Below, piece by piece: positions 25,871 to 35,812 of a stretch of 64,000 nt of DNA. The notes beneath the pieces were generated by a model, which was not told the DNA's origin, searched no databases, and saw only the letters and a program-made list of their open reading frames with translations. Both the position numbers and the translations under genes were made by a program. Origin of the DNA: an uncultured Christensenella sp. (GTDB lineage Bacteria; Bacillota; Clostridia; Christensenellales; UBA3700); contig CASEHD010000005.1 in assembly GCA_949287655.1 (NCBI GenBank), positions 1 to 64,000 of the forward strand, in the 5' to 3' direction. Position 1 is the first letter of the stretch. Every line of letters starts with the position of its first letter.

Positions 25871-28127
25871 TGTTTTCTACCTCTCTTTTCATTCTTTTTA
25901 TACGGTCGGTGACAAGCTTCGGCGGATCCACCTTGGGCGCGTCCGGATGCAACAGCCAGGTCGCCGCGTAATGCGTATCGCTTATCCTGAACATGGGCGG
26001 CTGCTCTTCGAAGTCTATCTTCATCGCGTACTTGTTTCTCGCGGCGAAAGCGTCGCCCTTCGGGGGATATATCATATTGGGAGGGGTACCCGGTATCGCT
26101 TCCAGCTTTTCCTTCGTGTCCAGGTCAGGCATAGAAGACAACAGCGCCCACGTATACGGATGACGAGGATCGTAGAACACGTCCTCGCTGGTGCCGTATT
26201 CGACTATCTTTCCCGCATACATGACGGCTATTCTGTCCGCCATGTTCGCTACGACGCCCAGGTCGTGCGTGATAAATATGACGGAAAGGTTTCTTTCCCT
26301 CTTCAGCTTATTGATAAGTTCGAGGATCTGAGCCTGTATCGTAACGTCGAGCGCGGTAGTCGGCTCGTCGCAGATAAGGATATCCGGATTTGCCGCCAGC
26401 GCAATGGCGATGACTATACGCTGTCTCATACCGCCCGAAAATTCGAACGGATACTGATAAAACCTTATGCGCGGCTCAGGTATGCCGACCTCTTCCATAA
26501 GTTTTATTGCCTTTTCTCTCGCCATCTTCTTTGTCACGACGGAAACGACCTGAGAAGCCTTTTCCTTAAAATCGTCGACGAGGGCGACTGCGAGAGCGTC
26601 GAAATCGGGTTCGTTCGCGGCGAGGTCGCTTTCGTACCTCTCACGCAATCTCTTAACGGTGTTTTCGACGTTCAGGCGTTCCTGATCGAGGTCGATGAGC
26701 ATCATCGGCATTACTTTATAGTCCACCGATCTGCCCTTTGCGATAAGCGCCTCTCTCTTTGCGTTCTGTTTATCGAAACGCGCCTTCTCTTTGGGGTTTT
26801 TGACGACTCCTTCGAAATACCTCTTTACAGAGTTGTTCATACTCACTCTGAAAGTATACGAAACGCTGTCTTTTCTTATCGCAAGCGGGTCGACCGCCTT
26901 ATGAATCTCATCCGCTACCTTTGAGATATACTCTCTGCACTCCTTTTTATCCCATTCTTTTTTGCCGAACACTTTCCGGGCGTCCTGCAAATATTCAAGC
27001 ACTGCTTTTTTGTGTTCTCTGTTGTACGAATAGATATATCTGAGAGCAAGCGCGGCTTTTTTCAGAAATTCGGTCATAAAATTATCGTCGATATACTGCC
27101 TCGTCATTTTGTCGAGAGAGTCTATATCGGACGGATCGGGTTGCACCTGAGGATTTTTGAGCAGATAGTAGCCGAGCGTGAAATAATCGGGTTTCTTTCT
27201 GTTTTGAAGTTCCGTCAGAGTCTTCTTGACTTCGTTGAGTTCGTTGACGAGAGTTTCACTCAGCTGTTTTCCGTCGTTTTCCATACCGAAAACGCCTTTT
27301 ATCTTGTTGACGACAGTTTCTTTTCTGGTCGAATTCTTGATCGCAGTCAGATTTGCTATATGCTCTTGTATCTTATCGTCGCAGTCGAAAGTCAAAAATC
27401 TGTCTTTTATCTGTTTCAACGCGTCGATTATCTTTGCTGAAACCTCTCTTTCGGAAAGATTCTGCTTTTTTTCCGCCTTGAACAGAACGTCAGAGATATC
27501 TTCATTGCACTCGACCGCCTTGGCGTAAGCTTCGTTAAAGGAGTTTTCGTATTTTATCGCGCAAATATTGAAATTGTCGAATTCCTTTATCTGCGCGGCG
27601 TTCTGCTCTTCGATCGTCTTTGCGTCCCCGCCTTTTTCCGTCATCGCGAGATCGAGATACTTTCTGAGTATCGCAAGCCTTGCGTTGAATTCTTTTCGGC
27701 TTCTTCTGCGGTTGACCTTGTTTTTGAGTATCATCGCTTCGGTAAGCTGTCTTCCGACTTTAACGATCGGGTCGAGGCTTGAAAGAGGATCCTGGAAGAT
27801 CATTGAGATCTTATCTCCTCTTATCTGATGAAAATCCTCTTCTTCTATTTTGAGCAAGTCTTTGCCGTCGTAAAAAATCTCTCCTCCCTCTATTATCGCG
27901 TTGCCTGCGGATATACCCAATATCGCCTTGCTCGTTACGGATTTACCGCTGCCCGATTCGCCGACGATCGCAATCGTTTCGCCTCTTTGCAGGTCGAACG
28001 AAATGTCTCTTACCGCCTTTACGATACCGCCGGTGGTGCGGAAAGACACTTTGAGATTCTTCACTTCGAGTATATTGTCCTTTTTAGCCTGCGCAGAAGG
28101 ATCGTTTAATATCTTCTTTTCTTCCAT
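25857..28127 (-). CDS. oppD: Oligopeptide ABC transporter ATPase OppD with very large insertion
   Basis: Second ATPase of the peptide transporter. I place the start at ATG 28127 (756 residues), seven bases after GGAGG. Walker A GESGSGKS is at about 56-63, Q-loop MIFQDPLSSLDP at about 109-120, signature FSGGMRQR at about 563-570, then Walker B ILICDEPTTALD, H-loop ITHDLG and the OppD C-terminal HPYTWALLSSMPDLD. Usually about 60 residues separate Q-loop and signature; here about 450 do. The extra roughly 390 residues (about 136-525) are charged and mostly helical in appearance and match no domain I know. All catalytic motifs are intact and the frame is unbroken, so it is not a frameshift. Confidence 0.9.
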   Translation of the reverse strand: MEEKKILNDPSAQAKKDNILEVKNLKVSFRTTGGIVKAVRDISFDLQRGETIAIVGESGSGKSVTSKAILGISAGNAIIEGGEIFYDGKDLLKIEEEDFHQIRGDKISMIFQDPLSSLDPIVKVGRQLTEAMILKNKVNRRRSRKEFNARLAILRKYLDLAMTEKGGDAKTIEEQNAAQIKEFDNFNICAIKYENSFNEAYAKAVECNEDISDVLFKAEKKQNLSEREVSAKIIDALKQIKDRFLTFDCDDKIQEHIANLTAIKNSTRKETVVNKIKGVFGMENDGKQLSETLVNELNEVKKTLTELQNRKKPDYFTLGYYLLKNPQVQPDPSDIDSLDKMTRQYIDDNFMTEFLKKAALALRYIYSYNREHKKAVLEYLQDARKVFGKKEWDKKECREYISKVADEIHKAVDPLAIRKDSVSYTFRVSMNNSVKRYFEGVVKNPKEKARFDKQNAKREALIAKGRSVDYKVMPMMLIDLDQERLNVENTVKRLRERYESDLAANEPDFDALAVALVDDFKEKASQVVSVVTKKMAREKAIKLMEEVGIPEPRIRFYQYPFEFSGGMRQRIVIAIALAANPDILICDEPTTALDVTIQAQILELINKLKRERNLSVIFITHDLGVVANMADRIAVMYAGKIVEYGTSEDVFYDPRHPYTWALLSSMPDLDTKEKLEAIPGTPPNMIYPPKGDAFAARNKYAMKIDFEEQPPMFRISDTHYAATWLLHPDAPKVDPPKLVTDRIKRMKREVENNGGK

Positions 28128-28129
28128 TG

Positions 28130-29671
28130 TCAATCCTCCGATCCTCTGAGCGAGGGGTTAAACGCGTCTCTGAGACCGTTGCCGAACAGGTTGAACGATA
28201 TCATCAGAAGACTGACGAAAATCGCCGGGAACAACAATATGTGCGGATAAGTGCTGAGGAAGCTCTGCCCCTGCGAAAGCAAAGTACCCACGCTGGTAAA
28301 TCCCGAAGTTTCGAGATTGATTATGCCGAGGTAGCTGAGCATGGATTCAGAGAATATGACCGACGGTATGACAAGTATTGAACTGGTAACTATCGTGCCC
28401 AGCGCATTGGGAAAAATATGCTTGAACATAATCCTCGCGTTGGACGCGCCCAGCGTTCTCGCCGCAAGCACGTATTCCTGATTTTTAAAACGGTAGAACT
28501 GCATACGCACAGTACCCGCCGTACCTATCCAGCCTGTGGTTACGAACGCAAACAACAGACTTCCCAGCGCCCCCACCTGCTTCGACAGATGCAGATTGAA
28601 CAGCGTAACGACGACAATGAACGGGACGTTGGCGAGGATATCGGAGATCCTTTCCATCGTAAGGTCCACCGCTCCGCCGAAATAGCCTTCCACGGCGCCG
28701 TAGATCGCGCCTATCGTCAGGTTTATCAGAGAAATGAATATCGCGAGAAGGAAAGAAAATCTGGCGCCTTCCGCAAGTCTGGTAAACAAGTCCTGACCGA
28801 GATCGTTCGTTCCGAAAAGAAAAGCGGGCTCAAAACCGTACTTATATATAAAATAATTGTATGTGAATATGCGCACGTAATAGCCGCCCGAAGTACTCGA
28901 CCCCGTAAGTCTTGCATATCTGTACGCGTTCTCGGTGTCTCCGCTGTTGTACGGATCGCTTTCCAATCTCATTTTTGAGGTGTAATCGTCGTTTCCCGTT
29001 TTCAGATAGTTGTCCTGATAGTTGCCCGCGTTGTCCACGACGGGGAAACCTCTCTGATCGATGACGTACCATCTGTTTGCGTCCGTCTTAAAGGATTCGA
29101 CGGTATATTTCGACAGATCGACTGCGGGATATATTACCTGGATCTCGTTTTCGTCCTGCCATTTCTGTATATTCTTATACTCTTCAGCCGTAAGAGTCAT
29201 ATATACCATGCCGTTTTTGTAGTAGGAGTCGGATTTAACCGTATACATCCTCTCCACTTTATCGAACTCCTTGACTTCGACTATCGGATTGCAACCCGTT
29301 TCGACGCCTATCGCGTTGTAATAGTTGTACGAGTTTACGTTCATTTCCTCAGTCTTACAACCGTCCCAGAAACCGAGATCGGCGAAAAGACTGCTCTTTG
29401 GCATGAGTTTCTTATAATAAAGATAAGTATTGTCCTTAATGTTGTCAGAATATGCGTTACCTCCGAAGACAGGCGCAAATATCGCGAACAAAAGCAAGAA
29501 AATGATTATTATTCCGCCAACGACAGAGCCTTTGTTCTTTCTGAATCTCATGAAAGCGTCTTTAAAATAACCGACCTTTTTTGCGTCCAGTTTAGTATCG
29601 TGGAGTTTTTCGTCTATCTGGGCAAACTCGAACATGGATTTGTCTATATTCATTATATCTTTATTTTCCAT
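28130..29671 (-). CDS. oppC: Oligopeptide ABC transporter permease OppC with extracytoplasmic insertion
   Basis: Membrane subunit, 513 residues compared with about 300 usually. The first membrane helix (VVGGIIIIFLLLFAIFAPVFG, about 50-70) is followed by an insertion of about 200 residues rich in Tyr, Asn and Asp, which should lie outside the membrane. The normal OppC sequence resumes at FGTNDLGQDLFTRLAEGARFSF, with the remaining helices and the ATPase-contacting EAA-type loop (YVLAARTLGASNARIMFKHIFPNAL). It starts two bases from the oppB stop. Confidence 0.92.
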   Translation of the reverse strand: MENKDIMNIDKSMFEFAQIDEKLHDTKLDAKKVGYFKDAFMRFRKNKGSVVGGIIIIFLLLFAIFAPVFGGNAYSDNIKDNTYLYYKKLMPKSSLFADLGFWDGCKTEEMNVNSYNYYNAIGVETGCNPIVEVKEFDKVERMYTVKSDSYYKNGMVYMTLTAEEYKNIQKWQDENEIQVIYPAVDLSKYTVESFKTDANRWYVIDQRGFPVVDNAGNYQDNYLKTGNDDYTSKMRLESDPYNSGDTENAYRYARLTGSSTSGGYYVRIFTYNYFIYKYGFEPAFLFGTNDLGQDLFTRLAEGARFSFLLAIFISLINLTIGAIYGAVEGYFGGAVDLTMERISDILANVPFIVVVTLFNLHLSKQVGALGSLLFAFVTTGWIGTAGTVRMQFYRFKNQEYVLAARTLGASNARIMFKHIFPNALGTIVTSSILVIPSVIFSESMLSYLGIINLETSGFTSVGTLLSQGQSFLSTYPHILLFPAIFVSLLMISFNLFGNGLRDAFNPSLRGSED

Positions 29672-29672
29672 A

Positions 29673-30629
29673 TTATCTCGCCCCCATTCTTATTCTCGGA
29701 TCAATGATACCGTAGCTTATGTCAATGACTATGCCTGCTGCTAAGCCTACAAAGGTATAGAAACATGTCAGAAGCATAAATATGTTATAGTCGGGAGTAG
29801 CCGCCGTTATCGCCTTGATATAAAGTTCGCCCACGCCCGGCACCGCGAATATCTGCTCAATGACTATGGACCCGCCGAGTATAGAAATAAATTCGCCTAT
29901 TATCATCGGAAAAATGGGCACCATTGCGTTTTTGAGCGCGTGTCTTACCGTAGCCTGGCTTTTAGTGAGACCTTTCGTCCTTGCGAGCAGCATAAAGTCG
30001 CTGGTAAGCACCTCGGTAAGCTCAGCGCGCGTAAACCTGGTAAGTCCGGCTATCGTGCCGAAAGCGAGCGAAAGTATCGCCGGGAACATAGACCATACCA
30101 TACTGGGAAGGAAAAAGTTGGTGCCGGTATCGACAAGCAGCGGGAACCACCCCAGTTTAAAACATAATATATATTGTACAAGAAACGCGTACACGTAACT
30201 GGGCACGGATATAAATATCATGACCAAGGTGCTTATCACGTGATCTTGCCATTTATTCTTTTTAAGTGCGGCAAATATGCCGAAAGCGAGCCCGAGAGGC
30301 ACGCTGAGAAGCAACGAGTACAGATTGACCATGACCGTTGCGGGAAGCTTCTGCGAAAACAGATCCATAACGTCGGTGCCAACGTACAGCGATTCGCTTA
30401 TACCCCAGTCTCCGCCCAGAAGCGATCTGCCCAAAAATATAAAATATTGGACCATTATCGGCTTATTATAACCCAGCTGTTCCCGCCTCGCCTCGATAAG
30501 CGCCTGGTCTTGTCCGAAAGCTTCCGGCGCTTTATTCGGAAGCAGTTTTACCAGCACGAAGCAGATGGTTATAATAACCAAAAAAGTGAAAAGCATCAAT
30601 CCGATTCTTTTCAGTATATACTTTGCCAT
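29673..30629 (-). CDS. oppB: Oligopeptide ABC transporter permease OppB
   Basis: Membrane subunit of normal length (318 residues from the ATG at 30629, which has CGGAGA four bases before it; a further upstream in-frame start lacks support). It begins MAKYILKRIGLMLFTFLVIITICFVL, the typical OppB opening helix, has six membrane segments and the EAA-type loop FMLLARTKGLTKSQATVRHALKNAM. It ends DPRIRMGAR as in the family. Confidence 0.94.
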   Translation of the reverse strand: MAKYILKRIGLMLFTFLVIITICFVLVKLLPNKAPEAFGQDQALIEARREQLGYNKPIMVQYFIFLGRSLLGGDWGISESLYVGTDVMDLFSQKLPATVMVNLYSLLLSVPLGLAFGIFAALKKNKWQDHVISTLVMIFISVPSYVYAFLVQYILCFKLGWFPLLVDTGTNFFLPSMVWSMFPAILSLAFGTIAGLTRFTRAELTEVLTSDFMLLARTKGLTKSQATVRHALKNAMVPIFPMIIGEFISILGGSIVIEQIFAVPGVGELYIKAITAATPDYNIFMLLTCFYTFVGLAAGIVIDISYGIIDPRIRMGAR

Positions 30630-30715
30630 ATTATCTCCGAAACATTCCCAATCCCCGCAACCCATAAAGATTGCGGGGACGGATGATTTTCAATTATTCT
30701 TAACTTTCGTAAGAA

Positions 30716-33316
30716 TTATTTCTCGTAATTGAGAGTGCCGCCGTTGTCTTTGACGTATTCAGCCCATTCCGCGTCGTCATAGTTGTAAGTCATATACTTG
30801 ACGCCGCCTCTGCCTACGCCGTAAACGTAGTTTTCGGTGTAGTAGTTGATCTTATAGCCCTTCAAAGAAGCGCTGTTGTCGTCGATAAGCGGGATCATAT
30901 CGTACTGCAAGAGAAGCGCGCCTTCGCAAGCCGCAAGTATCTTCAGTCTGAGAGCGTTCTCTGCCGTCGTTCCTGCAGAAATGCTTATTTTTTCGCCTTC
31001 GGTGCCGTCTGCGTTGATGACGGTGCCGGTGCAAGTTTCACCCAGGATCGCTTTCATCGTCCAGTCGTACAGAGACATTCTTACGGTCTTGCCGTTGAGA
31101 TCCGTTCTGTCGGTAAGTCCTTCGAAAGTAATATCTACCATCGCGCTCTTTGTATCCCATGCGCTGTCGTACTGATAAGAAGGATCGGTGTAAGCGCTGA
31201 GCAGATAGTACGGGTCGAGAGCGGAACCGGTCCAGCCTACGCCGAACAGCATGTCTACGCTGTTGGTCTGGAGAGCGGTAGCGAAATCGTTTCCGAGCGT
31301 GCTGTCGAGTTTGAAGGTCAGTTTGCCTTCCAGCTTAGTGCCCTTGACCGCCTCGGTGAACGCGTTTACAAAGAAGTTGTAACCGTTGTTGTAGAAAGAA
31401 GACGTTGCGTTGGGGGTACCGATGATGATCTCGATCTTATCGTCAGCGGTCATGATACCCTGTTCAACTGCTTTGTCATAAGCGATGTTGAATTTCTCTT
31501 TCGCCTGAGCGAGGTCATAACCGGTGATGCTTGCGATAGCTTCGTCCTTAGTAGCATACTTCTTACCTTCGCCTACGTCGTCGGAAAGTCCCCAGAATTC
31601 GATGAGAACGTCCTTGGCTTCTTCGGTAGTGCGGTACGCGGTACCGGTCTCAGGGTCGCTTATGATAAGACTTGAGAAGATACCGTAAGCAGCGCTGTTT
31701 GTCGGAGACGTCGCGAGAGCGAATTGAGCTCTGTTGGTCGCAAACGAAAGCGCCTGCCTGAATTCAAGAATATTCAGGATAGCCTTGGTAGTTCCTGCGT
31801 AAGCAGTCGGATTGGGGTTGAGCGCCATGAAGAAGGTGCTTTCGCCCGCGGTGTAATAAATGCTGGAGCTGGTAGCATACGTTTCCATATCCGTCGCGGT
31901 AAGACCGTATTCGTCGATCTCTCCTTTCAGGAACGCGTTGCGTCTGGTGTCTTCACCCGAAATATAGGTGATGTTGATGTTGGTGGTCTGATAGAGGTTC
32001 TTGTTAGCCTCGTCGTTGTATCCGTACCAGTTGCCGTTCTTTTCAAAAGCGATGGTCTTGTCCATCTGGAAAGCGGTCAGTTTGTACGGACCGTAGCTCA
32101 TGGAAGTGGAAGCGCTGGTGCCGTAGCTGTTGGAATAAACGCCGTTGGTCCAGGTCTCGCAGCTCTTGTAAAGCTTTTCGTTTACGAGCCAGGTGGAAGA
32201 AAGGTTGTATTTGAGATAGAAGCCGCTCAGCGGTTTTTCGAGAATGATAAGCAGGTTGCCGTTGTCGAGAGCCTTGATACCTACGGTGTTGAAGTCGACT
32301 TCGTCGTAATCTTTACCGATAAAAGCAAGTTCCTGCCACTCCTGATAAGCGTAATCGCCGACCTTATCGACGGTTCCGTCTTCGTTTTTGATTTCGGAAG
32401 CCGCATACTCTTCAGCCGTCATGTAACCGTGGAGTCTCGCGGTAAGATCCTGCAGGAATTCTATATATTCTTTGGTAAGAACGATCGCCCCGTCCTTGCC
32501 TTCGTTTTTCTTCATTTCGACGTACATATCCTTAGCGTCTTCGGCAGGCGCCAAAGCAGCCTCGTCGCCTTCTCCTTCCATTACGAGTTTATCGTAGAAG
32601 TAGATATCGTATCCGGCTTGATAGTATGCCGTCAAAGTGTCGCTCGACCATGCGGTGGGGCTGTCGAATTTGACTGCATAGTCATGACCGTTGGCAGTTG
32701 CGACGCCAGTCTCTTCGTCATATGTGAAGTCGCTCATTGCAACATAATTGTCCAAAGTATCGTTGATCATGTTGTCGAGATAAGCGTGAGTACCGCCGTA
32801 CATATAATCTTGAGCGTTCGTGATAACAAAGTTGCCCTGATATACGGTGTTCGCCCTGTAATTGTAAGTGTTGGGCTGGAGCAGGAGCTGCAAAGAGTTT
32901 ACAAAACTCTGAGCGGTGATTGCTTCGCCGTTTTCCCATTTGAGATCTTTTCTCAAAGGAATTTCCCACGCTCTCGCAGTCTCGCCTTCGGCGATGCCCC
33001 ACTCGGAACCGACGTAGTTTGCGCTGACGTCGACGGGCTCGCCCGTAGCCATATCGGGTACTACAACGTATCCGTCTTTGTCGGAGTTATAGTCAAAGGT
33101 ATAAAAACCGCTTGTAATATAACCCAATACGGTTGAATCGGTATCCGTTTGATATATGTGCGGGTTCCAGTTGGTGGGGAATACGCTCAACGAAGTGTTG
33201 TAGCTGTATCTGCCTTCGCCTTCTTTATCTTTACAACCGATAAGGGTTGCGCAGAAAGAAGCGACAAGGCAAACGCACAACAAAGCGGAAACGATGATCT
33301 TAGTCGTTCTCTTCAT
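30716..33316 (-). CDS. oppA: Oligopeptide-binding lipoprotein OppA, enlarged
   Basis: Extracellular peptide-binding protein of the SBP_bac_5 family, held to the membrane by lipid. The lipobox is CATLIGCKDKEG (Cys about 27). The family's opening motif (FPTNWNPHIYQTDTDSTVLGYITSGFYTFDYN) and LRKDLKWENGEAITAQSFVNSLQLLLQPNT are clear. At 866 residues it is about 300 longer than most OppA proteins; extra sequence is spread through the middle. It is the first gene of the operon, behind a strong promoter, so it would be made in excess over the membrane part. Confidence 0.93.
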   Translation of the reverse strand: MKRTTKIIVSALLCVCLVASFCATLIGCKDKEGEGRYSYNTSLSVFPTNWNPHIYQTDTDSTVLGYITSGFYTFDYNSDKDGYVVVPDMATGEPVDVSANYVGSEWGIAEGETARAWEIPLRKDLKWENGEAITAQSFVNSLQLLLQPNTYNYRANTVYQGNFVITNAQDYMYGGTHAYLDNMINDTLDNYVAMSDFTYDEETGVATANGHDYAVKFDSPTAWSSDTLTAYYQAGYDIYFYDKLVMEGEGDEAALAPAEDAKDMYVEMKKNEGKDGAIVLTKEYIEFLQDLTARLHGYMTAEEYAASEIKNEDGTVDKVGDYAYQEWQELAFIGKDYDEVDFNTVGIKALDNGNLLIILEKPLSGFYLKYNLSSTWLVNEKLYKSCETWTNGVYSNSYGTSASTSMSYGPYKLTAFQMDKTIAFEKNGNWYGYNDEANKNLYQTTNINITYISGEDTRRNAFLKGEIDEYGLTATDMETYATSSSIYYTAGESTFFMALNPNPTAYAGTTKAILNILEFRQALSFATNRAQFALATSPTNSAAYGIFSSLIISDPETGTAYRTTEEAKDVLIEFWGLSDDVGEGKKYATKDEAIASITGYDLAQAKEKFNIAYDKAVEQGIMTADDKIEIIIGTPNATSSFYNNGYNFFVNAFTEAVKGTKLEGKLTFKLDSTLGNDFATALQTNSVDMLFGVGWTGSALDPYYLLSAYTDPSYQYDSAWDTKSAMVDITFEGLTDRTDLNGKTVRMSLYDWTMKAILGETCTGTVINADGTEGEKISISAGTTAENALRLKILAACEGALLLQYDMIPLIDDNSASLKGYKINYYTENYVYGVGRGGVKYMTYNYDDAEWAEYVKDNGGTLNYEK

Positions 33317-33446
33317 TTTAAAATCCTCCGTGTTTATTATACGCTTTTCGCGCTTTTTCTCTCATACCGTTATCGACGCACACCCGTACGCCGCCGCCGA
33401 CCCGTGCCGACAGAGAGCACCCTGCTCAAATTTTAATCTTGTTTTA

Positions 33447-33475
33447 ATTTTATTATAATGTCAAAAAATTGTCAA
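33447..33475 (-). promoter_or_regulatory. Promoter of the opp operon
   Basis: On the minus strand TTGACA (33470-33475), 17 bases, TAAAAT (33447-33452). A 12-bp palindrome ATGAATATTCAT (33483-33494) sits just upstream and could be an operator. The mRNA leader of about 125 nt to oppA shows no clear structure. Confidence 0.75.
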
Positions 33476-33556
33476 CAATCAAATGAATATTCATACGTTC
33501 ACGCGGTTTTAATACTCACTTGTGTAAGCGGCTAAAACCTTTTATTTTGCGAAGGG

Positions 33557-35110
33557 TCACTTTGACAGGATAAGCGTGGTCACGCTGCCCGCCGCCGCGG
33601 CGTACGTATCGCCGCACTCGCCGTCGTAGACGCTTTCGAGGTCCTTATTTTCGCTCGTCTCCCATGCCTGCAAAGAGGAATAACCCGCGGGAAGATTTAT
33701 ATCCGTCGCGCTGTCGCCGGCGTTGGTCAGCACTACGACTATCCTGCCGTCCGCCTTCTTAAAGACGGTCGCGAAAACGCCGTCGGAAGCTTTGGACACA
33801 TACCCTTCTATCCTCTTGTCTCCGGTGTCGAGGAATTTGGAATAATTGCCCATGACCCAGTAGCGCTTTGTCGGCGTGACCTCTCCGTCCTCGCTGTTCC
33901 ACATCCAGGTGACTATGCCGTCGTTGTAGTCGTCGCAGCTCGTCGCCATCCACCAGCACCACGCGCGGGCGCCGAGGTTGACGAAATCCTTGTTCATTAC
34001 TTCGGAAAGCCACAGCGCGCTGTTCATACCCGCGTCGAGACCCGCCGTCATATCGCATATCTCGCTCATCTCGACGTTTATCTTGTCGCCGTACAGATTG
34101 CGGAGCATATAGATAAAAGACTCCCTCGCCTCGACCGAAGTCGGCGAGCCGTAAGAATGTACGCTTATCGTGTCTATCTCGTCGAAATAATCATACTTAC
34201 TCATCGCGTACAGATATTCCATCACTCTGCCCTTCGCCTTGTATACGTCGTAATTGCCGCTTTCGAACACGTCCATTTTGACGTTCGTGCCGTTGGCGGC
34301 GTTGAACTCTTTTAAGTAGCCGTAGAACTTGTCGTAGAACGCCGCCAGCTCTTCCGGCTCGTAGTGGCAGCCCTCCTGCGGAGCGTCCTCGCCGCCCCAG
34401 GAGTGTTGCGGCTCGTTTATCGCGCTTACAGCCTCGACTTCAAGCCCCAGACCGTTGACGACATAGTCGAGATATTTTATCAGATATTCGCAGTACGCTT
34501 CGTAATTCTCTTCCGGCAGATTGCTCTGATACGCATAGTCGCCGTTGGTCTTGCCCGAAACGGTCAGAAGATAGTGCGGCGAATTCGCGAAAAGGATTAT
34601 CCTTTCGACCGTCGAGCCTTGCTGAGTCGCGCACAGTTTCATAAATTCGAGCGCGTTTTCGTCCTTAGAAAAATCGTAGTTTTCAGCCTTTGCGAAATTC
34701 TCTTTCGCGCTCAGATTTTCGTCGTAATTTTCAGCGATGAACGCGGACTGCGTGTTGCGGTCTTCCGGGAACACGACGAAGTCGCCCGCGCCGTGGTCGT
34801 TGTAAGCGTTGTAGTCCCACGAGCCGCCGCCTATGTTGTAGCGGTATATCGAAAGACCGATGCCCTCTTCGCTGTAAAGGCTTTCCGCAAGATCGGTCGC
34901 GGACTGAGAGCCTACCGGAACCGTCTGCGCCCACCACGCCGCCGAAGCGCCGAAACCGGTGACCGACTGATATTCAGCCTCCGGATCTATAACGAGGTAA
35001 TTGTCAAGCCCTTCCGGATTTAGCGGATCGCTGTCGCAAGCGGCAAAGGTCCCGACGAGAAAACACAGCAAAAACGCGATACATATCGCGAAAATATATT
35101 TCTTTTTCAT
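33557..35110 (-). CDS. GH30-family glycoside hydrolase, lipoprotein
   Basis: A 517-residue surface enzyme. The signal peptide ends in a lipobox (FLVGTFAACDSDP). The mature part begins with YQSVTGFGASAAWWAQ, the GH30 opening beta-strand motif, and has SAINEPQHSW with the acid/base glutamate and INVEMSEICDM with the nucleophile glutamate. A C-terminal beta-sandwich (from about 425) completes the GH30 fold. Families of this type cut beta-1,6-galactan, xylan or glucosylceramide; the sequence does not settle which. It follows a membrane-protein gene by 38 bp. Confidence 0.88.
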   Translation of the reverse strand: MKKKYIFAICIAFLLCFLVGTFAACDSDPLNPEGLDNYLVIDPEAEYQSVTGFGASAAWWAQTVPVGSQSATDLAESLYSEEGIGLSIYRYNIGGGSWDYNAYNDHGAGDFVVFPEDRNTQSAFIAENYDENLSAKENFAKAENYDFSKDENALEFMKLCATQQGSTVERIILFANSPHYLLTVSGKTNGDYAYQSNLPEENYEAYCEYLIKYLDYVVNGLGLEVEAVSAINEPQHSWGGEDAPQEGCHYEPEELAAFYDKFYGYLKEFNAANGTNVKMDVFESGNYDVYKAKGRVMEYLYAMSKYDYFDEIDTISVHSYGSPTSVEARESFIYMLRNLYGDKINVEMSEICDMTAGLDAGMNSALWLSEVMNKDFVNLGARAWCWWMATSCDDYNDGIVTWMWNSEDGEVTPTKRYWVMGNYSKFLDTGDKRIEGYVSKASDGVFATVFKKADGRIVVVLTNAGDSATDINLPAGYSSLQAWETSENKDLESVYDGECGDTYAAAAGSVTTLILSK

Positions 35111-35148
35111 TTTTGCTCCTCCTTCGCGCCGGCGATCTCAACGCCTTC

Positions 35149-35697
35149 TTACTCTTCTTCAACCGCGTTATCCGACGCTGCGTTTTCTGCCGTTGCGTCC
35201 GCGCCTTCCTCAGGCTTGTCCTTGACCGCGAACTTAACGCCAGCCATCGCTCTTAAAAGCGAAAGACCCGCCGCTGCCAGCGAAAACACGCCTGCGACTA
35301 TCGCGGGAGCAGCAAGGCTCACGCCCGCCTTTCTGTACATATCGGCGACGTCGCTTTCGTACTTTGTCAGATATATCTCTTTCATAAAGAAGATGACTAT
35401 GCCCGCCGCGAGCAAAAGAAACGCCGCCGCGTAAAAGACCTTTTTCTCCCTGAACGGCAATATCACCGCAGCCGCGCAGATAAGCGGTATCAGATAAGCA
35501 AAAAATGCGCGCGCGTTGAAATGCAGACCGTCTATCATAACGTCGAACGCTATCTTGAACGCGGGAAGTCCGTCCCCGCCCTTATCGCCGACCGCGTCTG
35601 CAAAAAACAGTCCGAACGCGACCAACGCGAAACACGCCGCGGCTATGCCCAGCAAAAGCTGAAGAAGCGTCGACTTTTCAAAAACTTTCTTTAACAT
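35149..35697 (-). CDS. Hypothetical membrane protein
   Basis: A 182-residue protein with four hydrophobic helices (about 13-33, 60-80, 88-108 and 126-148) and an acidic alanine-rich tail. I do not recognise a family. It lies upstream of the GH30 gene on the same strand and is probably co-transcribed. A perfect promoter at 35813-35841 lies ahead of it, but a terminator-like hairpin sits in its leader. Confidence 0.65.
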   Translation of the reverse strand: MLKKVFEKSTLLQLLLGIAAACFALVAFGLFFADAVGDKGGDGLPAFKIAFDVMIDGLHFNARAFFAYLIPLICAAAVILPFREKKVFYAAAFLLLAAGIVIFFMKEIYLTKYESDVADMYRKAGVSLAAPAIVAGVFSLAAAGLSLLRAMAGVKFAVKDKPEEGADATAENAASDNAVEEE

Positions 35698-35753
35698 TCA
35701 TTCTCTCCCCGTACGGCTGAGCCGTTTATTATATGTTATGATACCATATAATT

Positions 35754-35806
35754 AAAAAAAGAGCAACGCAGACCTTTAAAATTCAGGACTTCGTTGCCCG
35801 TTTTTC
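35754..35806 (-). ncRNA. Short leader RNA with intrinsic terminator (attenuator or sRNA)
   Basis: A transcript starting near 35806 from the consensus promoter would run only about 50 nt before a hairpin (GCAACG at 35792-35797 paired with CGTTGC, 35763-35768, minus strand) followed by seven T (35754-35760). No ORF fits. It is either an attenuator for the membrane-protein/GH30 operon or a free small RNA. Confidence 0.45.
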
Positions 35807-35812
35807 TAGATT

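Noticed and set aside
25857..28127. Frameshift or fusion of two ORFs as the cause of the long OppD
   Set aside because: The frame is continuous with Walker A and the signature motif in one reading frame, and the insertion has no start/stop or other domain.
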